NCBI RefSeq assembly: GCF_014191875.1
Contig: NZ_JACHXD010000001.1
Location: 62,001-126,000 of the forward strand
Reading direction: 5' to 3'
Length of the DNA stretch: 64,000 nt
DNA from: Pseudoduganella violacea
GTDB taxonomy: Bacteria; Pseudomonadota; Gammaproteobacteria; Burkholderiales; Burkholderiaceae_D
In this document: piece by piece, positions 50,821-59,508 of the stretch
Layout: every line of letters begins with the position of its first letter
How positions within the stretch are numbered: position 1 is the first letter of the stretch
Position numbers and translations under genes: made by a program
Notes under the pieces: generated by a model
What the model was told of the DNA's origin: nothing
Database searches by the model: none
What the model saw: only the letters and a program-made list of their open reading frames with translations

Positions 50821-51703
50821 GGAACAGGCGCTCGGCTTTCCCTGCCAGGGCGAGTGGCTGACGGCCATTCTCAGCCCGGCCGCCCAGCCGGCGCGGCGCG
50901 GCGTATTGATCGTGGTCGGCGGCCCGCAGTACCGGGCCGGCAGCCATCGCCAATTCACGCTGCTGGCGCGCGCGCTGGCGGCGCAGGGCGTTCCGGCCAT
51001 GCGCTTCGATTACCGCGGCATGGGCGACAGCAGCGGCGCGGCGCGCGATTTCGAAGAGGTCGACGCCGACCTGCGCGCGGCCATCGACCAGTTCATGGCG
51101 GCTTGTCCCGGCTTGCAGGAAGTGGTGCTGTGGGGGCTGTGCGACGCGGCTTCAGCGGCCATGTTTTATGCGCGCCAGGATGATCGCGTCTGCGGTATGG
51201 TGCTGCTGAACCCCTGGGCGCGCAGCACCGAAGGCCTGGCCAAGGCCACGCTCAAGCATTACTACCGCGACCGACTGCTGCAGCCGGAGCTGTGGCGGAA
51301 GATATTCAGCGGCCGCTTCCGCTTCGGCGCGGCGCTGCGCTCATTTGCCGGCCTGCTGGGCGCGGCGTATGCGCGCCGTCCCGCCGCCGCGACGACGGAC
51401 GATGCGGCCGGCCATGCGGTGGAGCAGACCGGCAGCCCGACGCCCGACGCGCCCGGCCTGCATCAGCGCATGCTGGAGGGACTGCAAGGCTTTTCGGGCA
51501 AGGTTCTTTTCATCTTTAGCGGCGCCGATCTGACGGCGCAGGAGTTTCTGGACATGGTAAAGGCATCCCGCCAGTGGCAAGGCCTGCTGGCGGCTCCGCG
51601 CGTGACCCGGCAGACCCTGGCGCCGGCCGACCACACTTTCTCGCGTCGCGAATGGCGCGACCAGGTGGCCGGCTGGACTTCCGATTGGGTGCGCTCATGG
51701 TAA
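50810..51703 (+). CDS. Exosortase A system-associated hydrolase 1 (Cys nucleophile)
   Basis: A 297-residue alpha/beta hydrolase. VVGGPQYRAGSHRQFTLLA and FDYRGMGDSSG resemble serine hydrolases. The elbow is WGLCDAASAAM, with Cys in place of Ser, as in the exosortase-linked subfamily, and the likely catalytic His is in LAPADHTFSRREW near the C-terminus. A linker rich in Ala and Thr lies at about 195-215. Overlaps the following glycosyltransferase gene by 7 bases. Likely acts on a thioester or ester made by this module. The pair hydrolase 1 / hydrolase 2 is constant in such loci. Confidence 0.88.
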   Translation: MQLEEQALGFPCQGEWLTAILSPAAQPARRGVLIVVGGPQYRAGSHRQFTLLARALAAQGVPAMRFDYRGMGDSSGAARDFEEVDADLRAAIDQFMAACPGLQEVVLWGLCDAASAAMFYARQDDRVCGMVLLNPWARSTEGLAKATLKHYYRDRLLQPELWRKIFSGRFRFGAALRSFAGLLGAAYARRPAAATTDDAAGHAVEQTGSPTPDAPGLHQRMLEGLQGFSGKVLFIFSGADLTAQEFLDMVKASRQWQGLLAAPRVTRQTLAPADHTFSRREWRDQVAGWTSDWVRSW

Positions 51704-52992
51704 AGCGCGTGCTGATGATCGCTTACCACTATCCGCCCATGCGCGGCAGCAGCGGCATCCAGCGCACGCTGAAGTTCTCGCAGTATCTGCCGCAGCAGGG
51801 CTGGCAGCCGCTGGTGCTGTCGGCCCATCCGCGCGCCTATGCCAACAGCGGCAACGACCAGATGCGCGAGATTCCGGCCGAAGCGGTGGTGCGGCGCGCC
51901 TTTGCGCTCGACACCTCGCGCCACCTGGCCTGGCGCGGACGCTATGTGGGCTGGCTGGCCCTGCCCGACCGCTGGGTCTCGTGGTGCCTGGGCGCGGTGC
52001 CGGCCGGGCTGCGCATGATCCGCAAATACCGCCCGCAAGTGATCTGGTCTACCTATCCGATCGCCAGCGCCAACCTGATCGCGTTGTGCCTGCACCGCAT
52101 GACCGGCCTGCCCTGGATCGCCGACCTGCGCGACCCGATGACCGATGTGGATTATCCCGCCGACCCGCTGACGCGCAAGGTGTACCGCTGGATCGAGAAG
52201 CAGACCATCAAGCACTGCACCGTGGCCGTGTGCACCACGCCGGGCGCGATCAAGACATATGAAACGCGCTTCCCGGAGATTCCGGCCAGCCGCTTCGCCC
52301 TGATCGAAAACGGTTACGACGAAGAGAACTTCGCCGACGCCGGCGCCCTCGCCGCCCAGGCCGCGCCGGCGCAGGGCCGTCCGTTCACGCTGATCCACAG
52401 CGGCATCATCTACCCGTCCGAACGCGACCCGGTGCCGCTGTTCGAGGCGCTGGCGGAGCTGCAGGCGCAAGGCCGGATCGATGCGCAGCGTCTGCGCGTG
52501 GTGCTGCGCGCCACGGCGCACGACGACTATCTGGCTGGCTTGATTGCGCGCTATGGCATCGGCGAATTGGTCGGCCTGGCGCCGCATATCGCCTACCGCG
52601 ATGCGCTCAGCGAAATGCTGACGGCCGATGCGCTGCTGGTGCTGCAAGCGAGCAACTGCAACCACCAGATTCCGGCCAAGCTGTATGAATACCTGCGCGC
52701 GCGCCGCCCCATCCTGGCCCTGACCGACACCATCGGCGACACCGCCGCCGCCTTGCGCCAGGCCGGCATCGACACCATCGCGCCGCTCGACTCGAAGGAA
52801 GGCATCATGCAAGGGCTGATGCGTTTCCTGGAGCTGGCGGAAGCGGGCAAGGCGCCGCTCGCGTCGGAAGAGGCGATTGCCGCCAATTCGCGCCGCGCGC
52901 GCACGGGAGAACTGGGCCAGCTGCTGGAGCGCGTCGCCCAGCCGGCGCAAGCCGCGCATGCCTTGCAGGCCAATAGGGAGGAAGTACGATGA
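51697..52992 (+). CDS. Glycosyltransferase (GT4-like)
   Basis: A 431-residue GT-B enzyme. MVKRVLMIAYHYPPMRGSSG opens the acceptor domain, PWIADLRDPMTDVDYPADPL lies in the middle, and the C-terminal nucleotide-binding half has NHQIPAKLYEYLRARRPIL. The start is the ATG at 51697, inside the end of the hydrolase gene; longer frames have no family similarity. A role in the repeat unit or in attaching the acyl/amino-modified sugar is inferred from its place in the operon with the acyl carrier protein genes. Confidence 0.87.
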   Translation: MVKRVLMIAYHYPPMRGSSGIQRTLKFSQYLPQQGWQPLVLSAHPRAYANSGNDQMREIPAEAVVRRAFALDTSRHLAWRGRYVGWLALPDRWVSWCLGAVPAGLRMIRKYRPQVIWSTYPIASANLIALCLHRMTGLPWIADLRDPMTDVDYPADPLTRKVYRWIEKQTIKHCTVAVCTTPGAIKTYETRFPEIPASRFALIENGYDEENFADAGALAAQAAPAQGRPFTLIHSGIIYPSERDPVPLFEALAELQAQGRIDAQRLRVVLRATAHDDYLAGLIARYGIGELVGLAPHIAYRDALSEMLTADALLVLQASNCNHQIPAKLYEYLRARRPILALTDTIGDTAAALRQAGIDTIAPLDSKEGIMQGLMRFLELAEAGKAPLASEEAIAANSRRARTGELGQLLERVAQPAQAAHALQANREEVR

Positions 52993-53618
52993 AGATCAAG
53001 GCAACCCTGGCTGCAATTCTGCTGCTGGCCGCCGCCAGCGGGCAATTGGCCGCCAAGCCGTTTTGCGGGGAGCTGGTGAACGCCTTCGGTCCCTTCGATT
53101 ACCGCACGCCCGATGCCGAACAGCTGCATCTGGTGGAGCAGGCTCACTTCACGGAAGAGGTGGAACAGGGCCTGAAGGGCAATACCGGCACGCTGGGGGC
53201 GGACCTGGACTACACGCTGCGCGCCTTCCCCAACCATACGCGGGCGCTGGAAACACTGGCCAAGGTGGCGCTGCGCCAGAAAGCAGTGCAGCTGCCGGGC
53301 GGGAAATATCCGGTGGAATGCTATTTCGAGCGCGCCGTGCGCTTCGTGCCGGATGATGGCGCGGCGCATGCGGCGTACGCCGGCTATCTGTACCGCATCG
53401 GACAGGCCGAGAAAGCCCTGCCCATGCTGGAAAAAGCCGTGGAGCTGGACCCCGAGAATCCCACGATCAATTACAACCTCGGCCTGGCTTACGCGAAGAT
53501 GAAGAAATACGACCCCGCCGTCAAATATGCAAGGAAGGCTTATGAGCTGGGCTTTCCGCTGCCGGGGCTGAAAAATATGCTGACGGCGGCGGGCAAGTGG
53601 AGCGATAAGACGCCATGA
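52989..53618 (+). CDS. Secreted TPR-repeat protein
   Basis: A 209-residue protein with a cleavable signal peptide (MKIKATLAAILLLAAASGQLAA) and no lipobox. FCGELVNAFGPFDYRT starts the mature part, followed by at least three TPR-like helical pairs, the clearest being AHAAYAGYLYRIGQAEKALPMLEKAV and INYNLGLAYAKMKKYDPAVKYARKAY. It overlaps the previous and next genes by 4 bases each. A periplasmic adaptor between the export machinery and the ligase-like protein encoded next is plausible. Its short repeats differ from those of PrsT. Confidence 0.83.
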   Translation: MKIKATLAAILLLAAASGQLAAKPFCGELVNAFGPFDYRTPDAEQLHLVEQAHFTEEVEQGLKGNTGTLGADLDYTLRAFPNHTRALETLAKVALRQKAVQLPGGKYPVECYFERAVRFVPDDGAAHAAYAGYLYRIGQAEKALPMLEKAVELDPENPTINYNLGLAYAKMKKYDPAVKYARKAYELGFPLPGLKNMLTAAGKWSDKTP

Positions 53619-56062
53619 TCCGCGCCGGGCTGCATCGAGCCAGCGCGCTGCTGATGTTCGCAGCGTTGCTGGCCGCAGCCTGGGTCTACCCGGCCAGCAA
53701 GCCTGTCCTGGGCGCCGCGCTGGTCCTCTATCTGGCGCTGCTGTGGCGCTATCCCGCCGCCTGGCTGCTGCTGGTGCCGGCCCTGCTGCCGGTCTTCGAC
53801 ATCGCACCCTGGACCGGCTGGTTCTTTCTGGAAGAACTGGACCTGCTGCTGCTGGCCACCTGCACCGTCGGCTATTGGCGCTACGCCGACGCACCGCCCG
53901 GCGCGCGCCTGCCAGCCGGCCTGAAAATCTGTCTTGCCCTATTGGCCGCCTGCTTCGCCATCGCCGCCTGGCGCGGCATGCAGCCGCTGGCGCCACTGGA
54001 CGCGAATGCCTTCAGCAATTACGTCAGCCCCTACAACAGCCCGCGCGTGCTGAAAGGCTTTGCCTGGGGCTTGCTGCTGCTGCCGCTGCTGCGCCATAGC
54101 GCCGGGCCGCAACTGGAAAACCTCACGCGCCTGTTCGTGCCGGGCATGCTGCTGGGACTTGCGGGCGCTTGCCTGGCGGTGGGCTGGGAGCGCGCCGTGT
54201 TTCCCGGCCTGTTCAACTTCGCCAGCGACTACCGGCCGACCGCGCCCTTCTCGGCCATGCATACGGGCGGCGCGGCGCTGGATGCCTACTTGGCCATGGC
54301 CTTTCCCTTTGTCGCCCTGTGGCTGATCGGCGTGCACGATGCGCGCCGCCTGGTTCCCGGCCTGCTCCTGCTGCTGCTGGGCTGCTATGCGGGCCTGACG
54401 ACTTTTTCGCGCGATATCTATCTGGCTTACGCCTGTTCCGGCGCGGTGATCGCGCTGCTGGCGGGAGCGCGCCACGTGCGCGACGGCAGCCTGACGCTGG
54501 CGCGCCTGCTGGGCGGCCTGCTGCTGCTTGCCCTGCTGGTCTGGGCGCTGGCCCAGGTCTTCGGCAGCGGCGGCTATCGCGGCCTGGCGGCGGCCCTTGG
54601 TCTGCTGGGCGTGGCGTTTGCCTTGGGCGGCGCCAGGCCGGTTCTGCAGCGGCGCGACTTGGCCGTGGCGCTGGCCGCTGGTCTGCTGCTGGCCTGCAGC
54701 GGCCTGTATCTGCTGCTGCAGGGCGGCGATGCCGCCACCGGCAAGGGCGCGTATGCCGCTTACCTGCTGGCGGGCGGCGTCGCTGGCGCGGGCATCCTGC
54801 TCCTGCTATTCGGGCCGCAGCGGAAGCAGTCGCTCGGACTTTGCCTGGCCCTTGCCGGTTTTCCCGCGCTGGCATTGAGCGCGGCGCTGGTGTCGGTGCA
54901 TTGGGGCGGCGGCAAGGCCTGGCAGGACGCGGCGCTGCTGGCCTTGATTGCAGGCGCGCTGGCGGCGGCGCGCCTGCTGCCGCCTGAGCGGCGGCCCTGG
55001 CATCTGGAACGCTCGACGCTGATACTGGGCTTCTTCGGCGCGATTGTCTGCGCCACGCTGATTCCGGTGGCGGGCAGCTATTACGCGGGCAGCCGCTTCG
55101 CCACCGTGGGCGGCGACCTGGATGTGCGCCTGCGCCACTGGGGCGAGGCGCTGGAGATGATGGACAGCGACAGCGGCACGCAGCTGCTGGGCATGGGGCT
55201 GGGCCGCTATCCCGAGGTGTATTTGTGGAAGAATCTGCACGGCGAAATGCCCGGCACCTTCCGCTACGAGGAGGAGAACGGCAACAACCGCTTCCTGCGC
55301 CTCGGCACGCCGCAGTACTCGATAGGCTACGGCGAAGTGCTGCGCATGCTGCAGCGGGTCGACGTGCAAAACGGCCGCGATTACCGGCTGTCCTTCGACG
55401 TGCGGCGCAAGGATGGCAAGGTGGGCATGGCCATCGGCATCTGCGAGCGCTGGCTGCTGTACCGCCAGAATTGCAGCTACGTCCAGTCGCGCCTCAAGCC
55501 GCAAGAGCGCGCATGGCAGCATGTGGATGCCACGCTGCGTCCCCAACTCGGCCACGGCGGCCTGCTGGCCGCGCCGACCCAGCTGGAAATCTTCAGCGAC
55601 GGCGGCAGCGCATGGTTGGACGTGGACAATATCAGCCTGCGCGACGCCGCAGACGGGCGTGAGCTGATCCGGAACGGCAGCTTCTCCGCCGCCAACGATT
55701 ACTGGTTTTTCAGCAGCGACCGCAATCACTTCCCCTGGCATGTGAAGAATTTCGCGGTCAACACGGTGTTCGAGATGGGCTGGCTGGGCGCGATGGCGAC
55801 GGCGGCCTTGCTGCTGGTGGCTGGCGGCCAGATGGCGGCGCGCGGCCTGATGGGCGAGCTGCTTGCCACGATCTGCCTGGCGGCGCTGGCGGGCTGCATG
55901 ATGGTCGGCCTGTTCGACAGCATCTTCGACGTGCCGCGCCTGACTACCCTGTTCTTCCTGCTGCTGGGCGCCGGCAGCCTGCGTCCGGCGGCCGCGCCGC
56001 ATCGGGGCAAGCGGCGCCGGCGCCGCTCGGCGTCTCAGGAAGAGGAACCCTTGATGGCGTGA
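53615..56062 (+). CDS. O-antigen ligase/polymerase-like protein with an inserted lectin-like domain
   Basis: An 815-residue membrane protein, much longer than usual for the family (about 400-450). The first 490 residues hold twelve or more hydrophobic segments with FASDYRPTAPFSAMHTGGAALDAY and GLTTFSRDIYLAY, as in O-antigen ligase/Wzy-like proteins. A long soluble region (about residues 490-715) follows: DVRLRHWGEALEMMD resembles the catalytic periplasmic loop, then a beta-sandwich-like part with VQNGRDYRLSFDVRRKDG and AWLDVDNISLRD that resembles carbohydrate-binding modules. Two or three more membrane spans end the protein. It overlaps the end of prsR by 28 bases, tail to tail. Proposed role: polymerisation or ligation of the repeat unit. 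Confidence 0.78.
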   Translation: MIRAGLHRASALLMFAALLAAAWVYPASKPVLGAALVLYLALLWRYPAAWLLLVPALLPVFDIAPWTGWFFLEELDLLLLATCTVGYWRYADAPPGARLPAGLKICLALLAACFAIAAWRGMQPLAPLDANAFSNYVSPYNSPRVLKGFAWGLLLLPLLRHSAGPQLENLTRLFVPGMLLGLAGACLAVGWERAVFPGLFNFASDYRPTAPFSAMHTGGAALDAYLAMAFPFVALWLIGVHDARRLVPGLLLLLLGCYAGLTTFSRDIYLAYACSGAVIALLAGARHVRDGSLTLARLLGGLLLLALLVWALAQVFGSGGYRGLAAALGLLGVAFALGGARPVLQRRDLAVALAAGLLLACSGLYLLLQGGDAATGKGAYAAYLLAGGVAGAGILLLLFGPQRKQSLGLCLALAGFPALALSAALVSVHWGGGKAWQDAALLALIAGALAAARLLPPERRPWHLERSTLILGFFGAIVCATLIPVAGSYYAGSRFATVGGDLDVRLRHWGEALEMMDSDSGTQLLGMGLGRYPEVYLWKNLHGEMPGTFRYEEENGNNRFLRLGTPQYSIGYGEVLRMLQRVDVQNGRDYRLSFDVRRKDGKVGMAIGICERWLLYRQNCSYVQSRLKPQERAWQHVDATLRPQLGHGGLLAAPTQLEIFSDGGSAWLDVDNISLRDAADGRELIRNGSFSAANDYWFFSSDRNHFPWHVKNFAVNTVFEMGWLGAMATAALLLVAGGQMAARGLMGELLATICLAALAGCMMVGLFDSIFDVPRLTTLFFLLLGAGSLRPAAAPHRGKRRRRRSASQEEEPLMA

Positions 56063-57399
56063 CGCTCCATCAAGTCGTATAAGGTGGGGCGGCTGATGCC
56101 GAGCAGTTCGGAAGCCTTGACGATATTGCCCTCGACCCGCGCCAACGCCTTGACGATGGCCTTGTATTCCGCCTCTTCGCGCACTTGGCGCAGGTTCAGC
56201 GGCTCCTCTTCCAGCGGCACGCCGGACAAGCCCAGGTCTTCCGCCAGGATCTGCGAGCCATCGGCCATGATGACCGCGCGCTTGATGCAGTTTTCCATCT
56301 CGCGCACATTGCCCGGCCAAGGATGGGTTTCGATCTGCACCAGTGCCTCCTGGCTGAAATGCAGATTGCCGCGTCCTTCCTGCGTCGCGAACTTGTTCTT
56401 GAAGTGCTGGGCCAGCAGCACCGCGTCGCCCAGGCGCTCGCGCAGCGGCGGGATGGTGACGACGATCTCGGACAGGCGGTAATACAAGTCTTCGCGGAAG
56501 CGGCCGGTGGTGGCCAGCTGCTTCAGGTTCTGGTGGGTGGCGCAGACGATGCGCACATCGACCGGAATCTCCTCATGCCCGCCCACGCGCTCAATGACGC
56601 GTTCCTGCAGGAAGCGCAGCAACTTGGCTTGCAGCGCCATGGGCAGGTCGCCCACCTCGTCGAGGAAGAAGGTGCCGCCATGGGCCAGCTCCACCTTGCC
56701 CTTGGTCTGTTTCACCGCGCCGGTGAAGGCGCCCTTCTCGTAGCCGAACAATTCGCTTTCCAGCAGGTTCTCGGGGATCGCCGCGCAGTTGATCGCCATG
56801 AAGCGCTGGCTGGCGCGGGGGCTGAGCTGGTGCAGGGCGCGCGCCAGCACTTCCTTGCCGGTGCCGCTCTCGCCCAGCACCATGACGGAGGCCGAAGTCG
56901 GCGCCACCTTCTCGATATTGCGGCAGACCTTCTGCATGCCCGCGTCGCGGCTGATGATGCCGGCCAGCGGCGACTCGGCCTGCGATTGCAGCATGCGGCG
57001 GTTCTCCTGCTGCAGCGCATGCAGGAAAAAGGCGCGCTGGATCACCAGCGACAGGATTTCCGGTTCGCTCGGTTTTTGATGGAAATCGTAAGCGCCCAGC
57101 GCGATGGCTTTCACCGCGTGGCTGCGGTCCTGGTTGCCGGTCAGGACGATGACCTTGGTGTCCGGCGCCAGGGCCAGGATCTGCTGCAGCGTGGCCAGGC
57201 CTTCGGTCGCGCCGTCCGGATCGGGCGGCAGGCCCAGGTCCATGGTCACCACCGCCGGTTCGTGGCGGCGCAATTGGGCCAGGGCGGCCTCGCGGTCGCC
57301 GGCCACCACCACATCGTAAGCATCGAAGCTCCAGCGCAGCTGCTTTTGCAAGCCTGGATCGTCTTCGATGATGAGCAGCTTCGGTTTGTTCTGAGTCAC
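56035..57399 (-). CDS. prsR: PEP-CTERM system response regulator PrsR (sigma-54 activator)
   Basis: A 454-residue NtrC-family regulator. Receiver domain (1-120) with acidic pocket EDD (12-14), phospho-acceptor Asp54 in VTMDLGLP and Lys109; AAA+ domain with Walker A GESGTGKE (176-183) and the sigma-54 contact loop GAFTGA (223-228); a Fis-type helix-turn-helix at the end ([18 protein letters not shown]). It works with PrsK, encoded 15 bases upstream. In floc-forming betaproteobacteria RpoN and PrsK/PrsR are needed for PEP-CTERM gene expression. The three -24/-12 promoters in this window are its likely targets. Confidence 0.96.
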   Translation of the reverse strand: MTQNKPKLLIIEDDPGLQKQLRWSFDAYDVVVAGDREAALAQLRRHEPAVVTMDLGLPPDPDGATEGLATLQQILALAPDTKVIVLTGNQDRSHAVKAIALGAYDFHQKPSEPEILSLVIQRAFFLHALQQENRRMLQSQAESPLAGIISRDAGMQKVCRNIEKVAPTSASVMVLGESGTGKEVLARALHQLSPRASQRFMAINCAAIPENLLESELFGYEKGAFTGAVKQTKGKVELAHGGTFFLDEVGDLPMALQAKLLRFLQERVIERVGGHEEIPVDVRIVCATHQNLKQLATTGRFREDLYYRLSEIVVTIPPLRERLGDAVLLAQHFKNKFATQEGRGNLHFSQEALVQIETHPWPGNVREMENCIKRAVIMADGSQILAEDLGLSGVPLEEEPLNLRQVREEAEYKAIVKALARVEGNIVKASELLGISRPTLYDLMERHAIKGSSS

Positions 57400-57414
57400 A
57401 GCTTTCCTTCTGCC

Positions 57415-59490
57415 TTATGCGGCTTGCTCGACGGTCTGCGCGCTCTGGCGGTACACGGGCAGGCGGACCTTGAATGTGGTTCCGTGCAGCGGCAGGCTGC
57501 TCACTTCCAGCCTGCCGCCCAGTTCATAGATGTATTCGCGGCTCTCGAACGCGCCGATGCCCATGCCGGCCGACTTGGTCGAATCGAAGGGCTTGAACAG
57601 GCGCTCGCGGATGAAGTCTTCGCTCATGCCCTGTCCGGTGTCGCTGATTTCGATCAGCACCTCGTCGCCGTCGCTGGCGGCGCGCACCACCACCTTGCCG
57701 TCCTTGGGCGTGGCTTCGATGGCGTTCTGGATCAGGTGGCCCACCACCCTTTCCAGGCGTTCGCCATCGGCCAGCACGCGCAGGCCGGACTGGCCGATTT
57801 CCAGCTGCGGCTTGGGCTCGAACGCCGCTTTCAGCGCCACAGCCTGGGTCAATACCTGCTCCACCGAAAGCGGCGCGGGCCGCTGGGGCGAGGCGCTGCG
57901 GCTCAGCTTTTGCAGCAGGAGTTTCATCTTCTGCACCGAGTAGGCGACGGTGTCCTGCATATCGCGCTGGAACTCGGGATTGTTGCGGTGCTTTTCCGCG
58001 TTCGCCATCATCAGCGACAGCTGGGCCACCAGGTTTTTCAGGTCATGCACCACGAAGGTGGACATGCGGTTGAAGGAGTCGAACTGGCGCGCCAGCATCA
58101 GGGCGCCCGCCGCCTCCTGCTGCGCCAGATAGCTGGCGGCCTGGCTGCCCGCGATCTTCAGCAGGTCGATCACTTCCCAGTTCAGGCGGATGGCGCCGCG
58201 CGGCTGCAGCAGCAGCACAAAGCCGAACAGGCGGCCATGCAGCATCAGCGGTAATACCAGGCGCGCGCGCGGATAGGCGTCGAGCCAGGCGGGCAGCGGC
58301 ACGTCGGCGAATTGTTCGGGATGCTGGCGGTGTTCCTCCAGATCGACCAGCCACTGCTTCTGTTCCATGAACTGCAGCAGCGGGCTGTCGGCGGGTTCGA
58401 CCTTGTCCGGCAAGGGCATATGCCAATGGGCGGCCGGCTCGAACTGGCCGGAATCGCGCCGGATCCACAGCGCGCCGGCCGGGCTGTCCACCAGCGAAGC
58501 CATGGCGCCGATGCTGCGTTCGCCCACGTCCTGGCCCTGCTCGGACAGGGTGCGCGTGAATTGCATCCACTCTTCGCGGTAATCGTAGTTGTAGCGGTAA
58601 AAGTGCTTGGCAAGGAACACCTTGAGCGAGGCGCGGAAGCTGCCCGAGAACAGTATGCCGACCAGCAGGATGCTGGCGCCGAACAGGAAGGCCAGCTGCA
58701 TCAGCGAACCCCACATGCCGCCGACAAAACGCAGGTAGTAGCCGGCAAAGCTCATCGCCAGCAGATAGATGGCGGCGCCGATCAAGGTGGCCGAGTGGAA
58801 CAGCATGCGGCGCGACACGGCGATCGGCGAAGCCCAGGAAGCGCTGCGCGACACCGAGACGGCGATCAGCGGCACCGTCAGCGCGTTGACCAGGCCACGC
58901 GCCGACCACAGCTCCACATTCAGTTCGCGGAACAGCAGGGTGTCGCTGTACATGTAAAAGTCGTAAACGAAGATGCCGCCGATGCCCAGGCAGGCAAACT
59001 TGATGGCCCAGCGCTCGGTGGGCGGGCGGTTGCGGTACAGCTGCTCCACCAGCAGCATGCCCAGCACGGCCAGGCCGACGCGGCCCACCACGGTCAGGTA
59101 GAACATCAGCGGCGCGCTCAGCCAAGGCAGCAGCAGCGCGCACACGACCAGCAAGGCATAGCCGGCGCCGATGGCGCGCGCGAAGCGGCGGCGGCGTTCG
59201 CTGCCCTCGCCTTGCGGCGCCAGATGGCCGAGCAGGGACAGCAGGGCAATCGTCCACGCGCCGTTGCGCGCCAGTTCCACCAGGTCGATGGCGAAGCTGG
59301 CCATGGTGGGCGGAATCAGCTGGGCGGTATACAGGGCGATAACGCCGCCCCAGATCACGCTGAGCAGGCTGGCCAGCGCCAGCACGCGCACATGCTGGCG
59401 GCTGCGCCAGCTGGTCAGCAGGAACAGGCACAGAAGTAGAAACGCCAGCGCGGCGCTGGCGTAGCTGAAGGCGGCGGTCGTGTTGAGCAT
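57415..59490 (-). CDS. prsK: PEP-CTERM system histidine kinase PrsK
   Basis: A 691-residue membrane-bound sensor kinase. About nine hydrophobic segments lie between residues 5 and 285; a GAF domain follows (about 320-465), then the dimerisation domain with His482 in FVVHDLKNLVAQ and an ATPase domain with NAIEATPKDG (N box) and DTGQGMSEDFIRERLFKPF (G1/F boxes). FVVHDLKN with ADGERLERVVGHLIQNAIEA is typical of this family. The signal is not known; the many membrane spans suggest sensing within the membrane. It is preceded by the sugar transferase gene (18-base gap) and followed by prsR. Confidence 0.96.
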   Translation of the reverse strand: MLNTTAAFSYASAALAFLLLCLFLLTSWRSRQHVRVLALASLLSVIWGGVIALYTAQLIPPTMASFAIDLVELARNGAWTIALLSLLGHLAPQGEGSERRRRFARAIGAGYALLVVCALLLPWLSAPLMFYLTVVGRVGLAVLGMLLVEQLYRNRPPTERWAIKFACLGIGGIFVYDFYMYSDTLLFRELNVELWSARGLVNALTVPLIAVSVSRSASWASPIAVSRRMLFHSATLIGAAIYLLAMSFAGYYLRFVGGMWGSLMQLAFLFGASILLVGILFSGSFRASLKVFLAKHFYRYNYDYREEWMQFTRTLSEQGQDVGERSIGAMASLVDSPAGALWIRRDSGQFEPAAHWHMPLPDKVEPADSPLLQFMEQKQWLVDLEEHRQHPEQFADVPLPAWLDAYPRARLVLPLMLHGRLFGFVLLLQPRGAIRLNWEVIDLLKIAGSQAASYLAQQEAAGALMLARQFDSFNRMSTFVVHDLKNLVAQLSLMMANAEKHRNNPEFQRDMQDTVAYSVQKMKLLLQKLSRSASPQRPAPLSVEQVLTQAVALKAAFEPKPQLEIGQSGLRVLADGERLERVVGHLIQNAIEATPKDGKVVVRAASDGDEVLIEISDTGQGMSEDFIRERLFKPFDSTKSAGMGIGAFESREYIYELGGRLEVSSLPLHGTTFKVRLPVYRQSAQTVEQAA

Positions 59491-59508
59491 CCGGTCCCGC
59501 CCCTCCGC

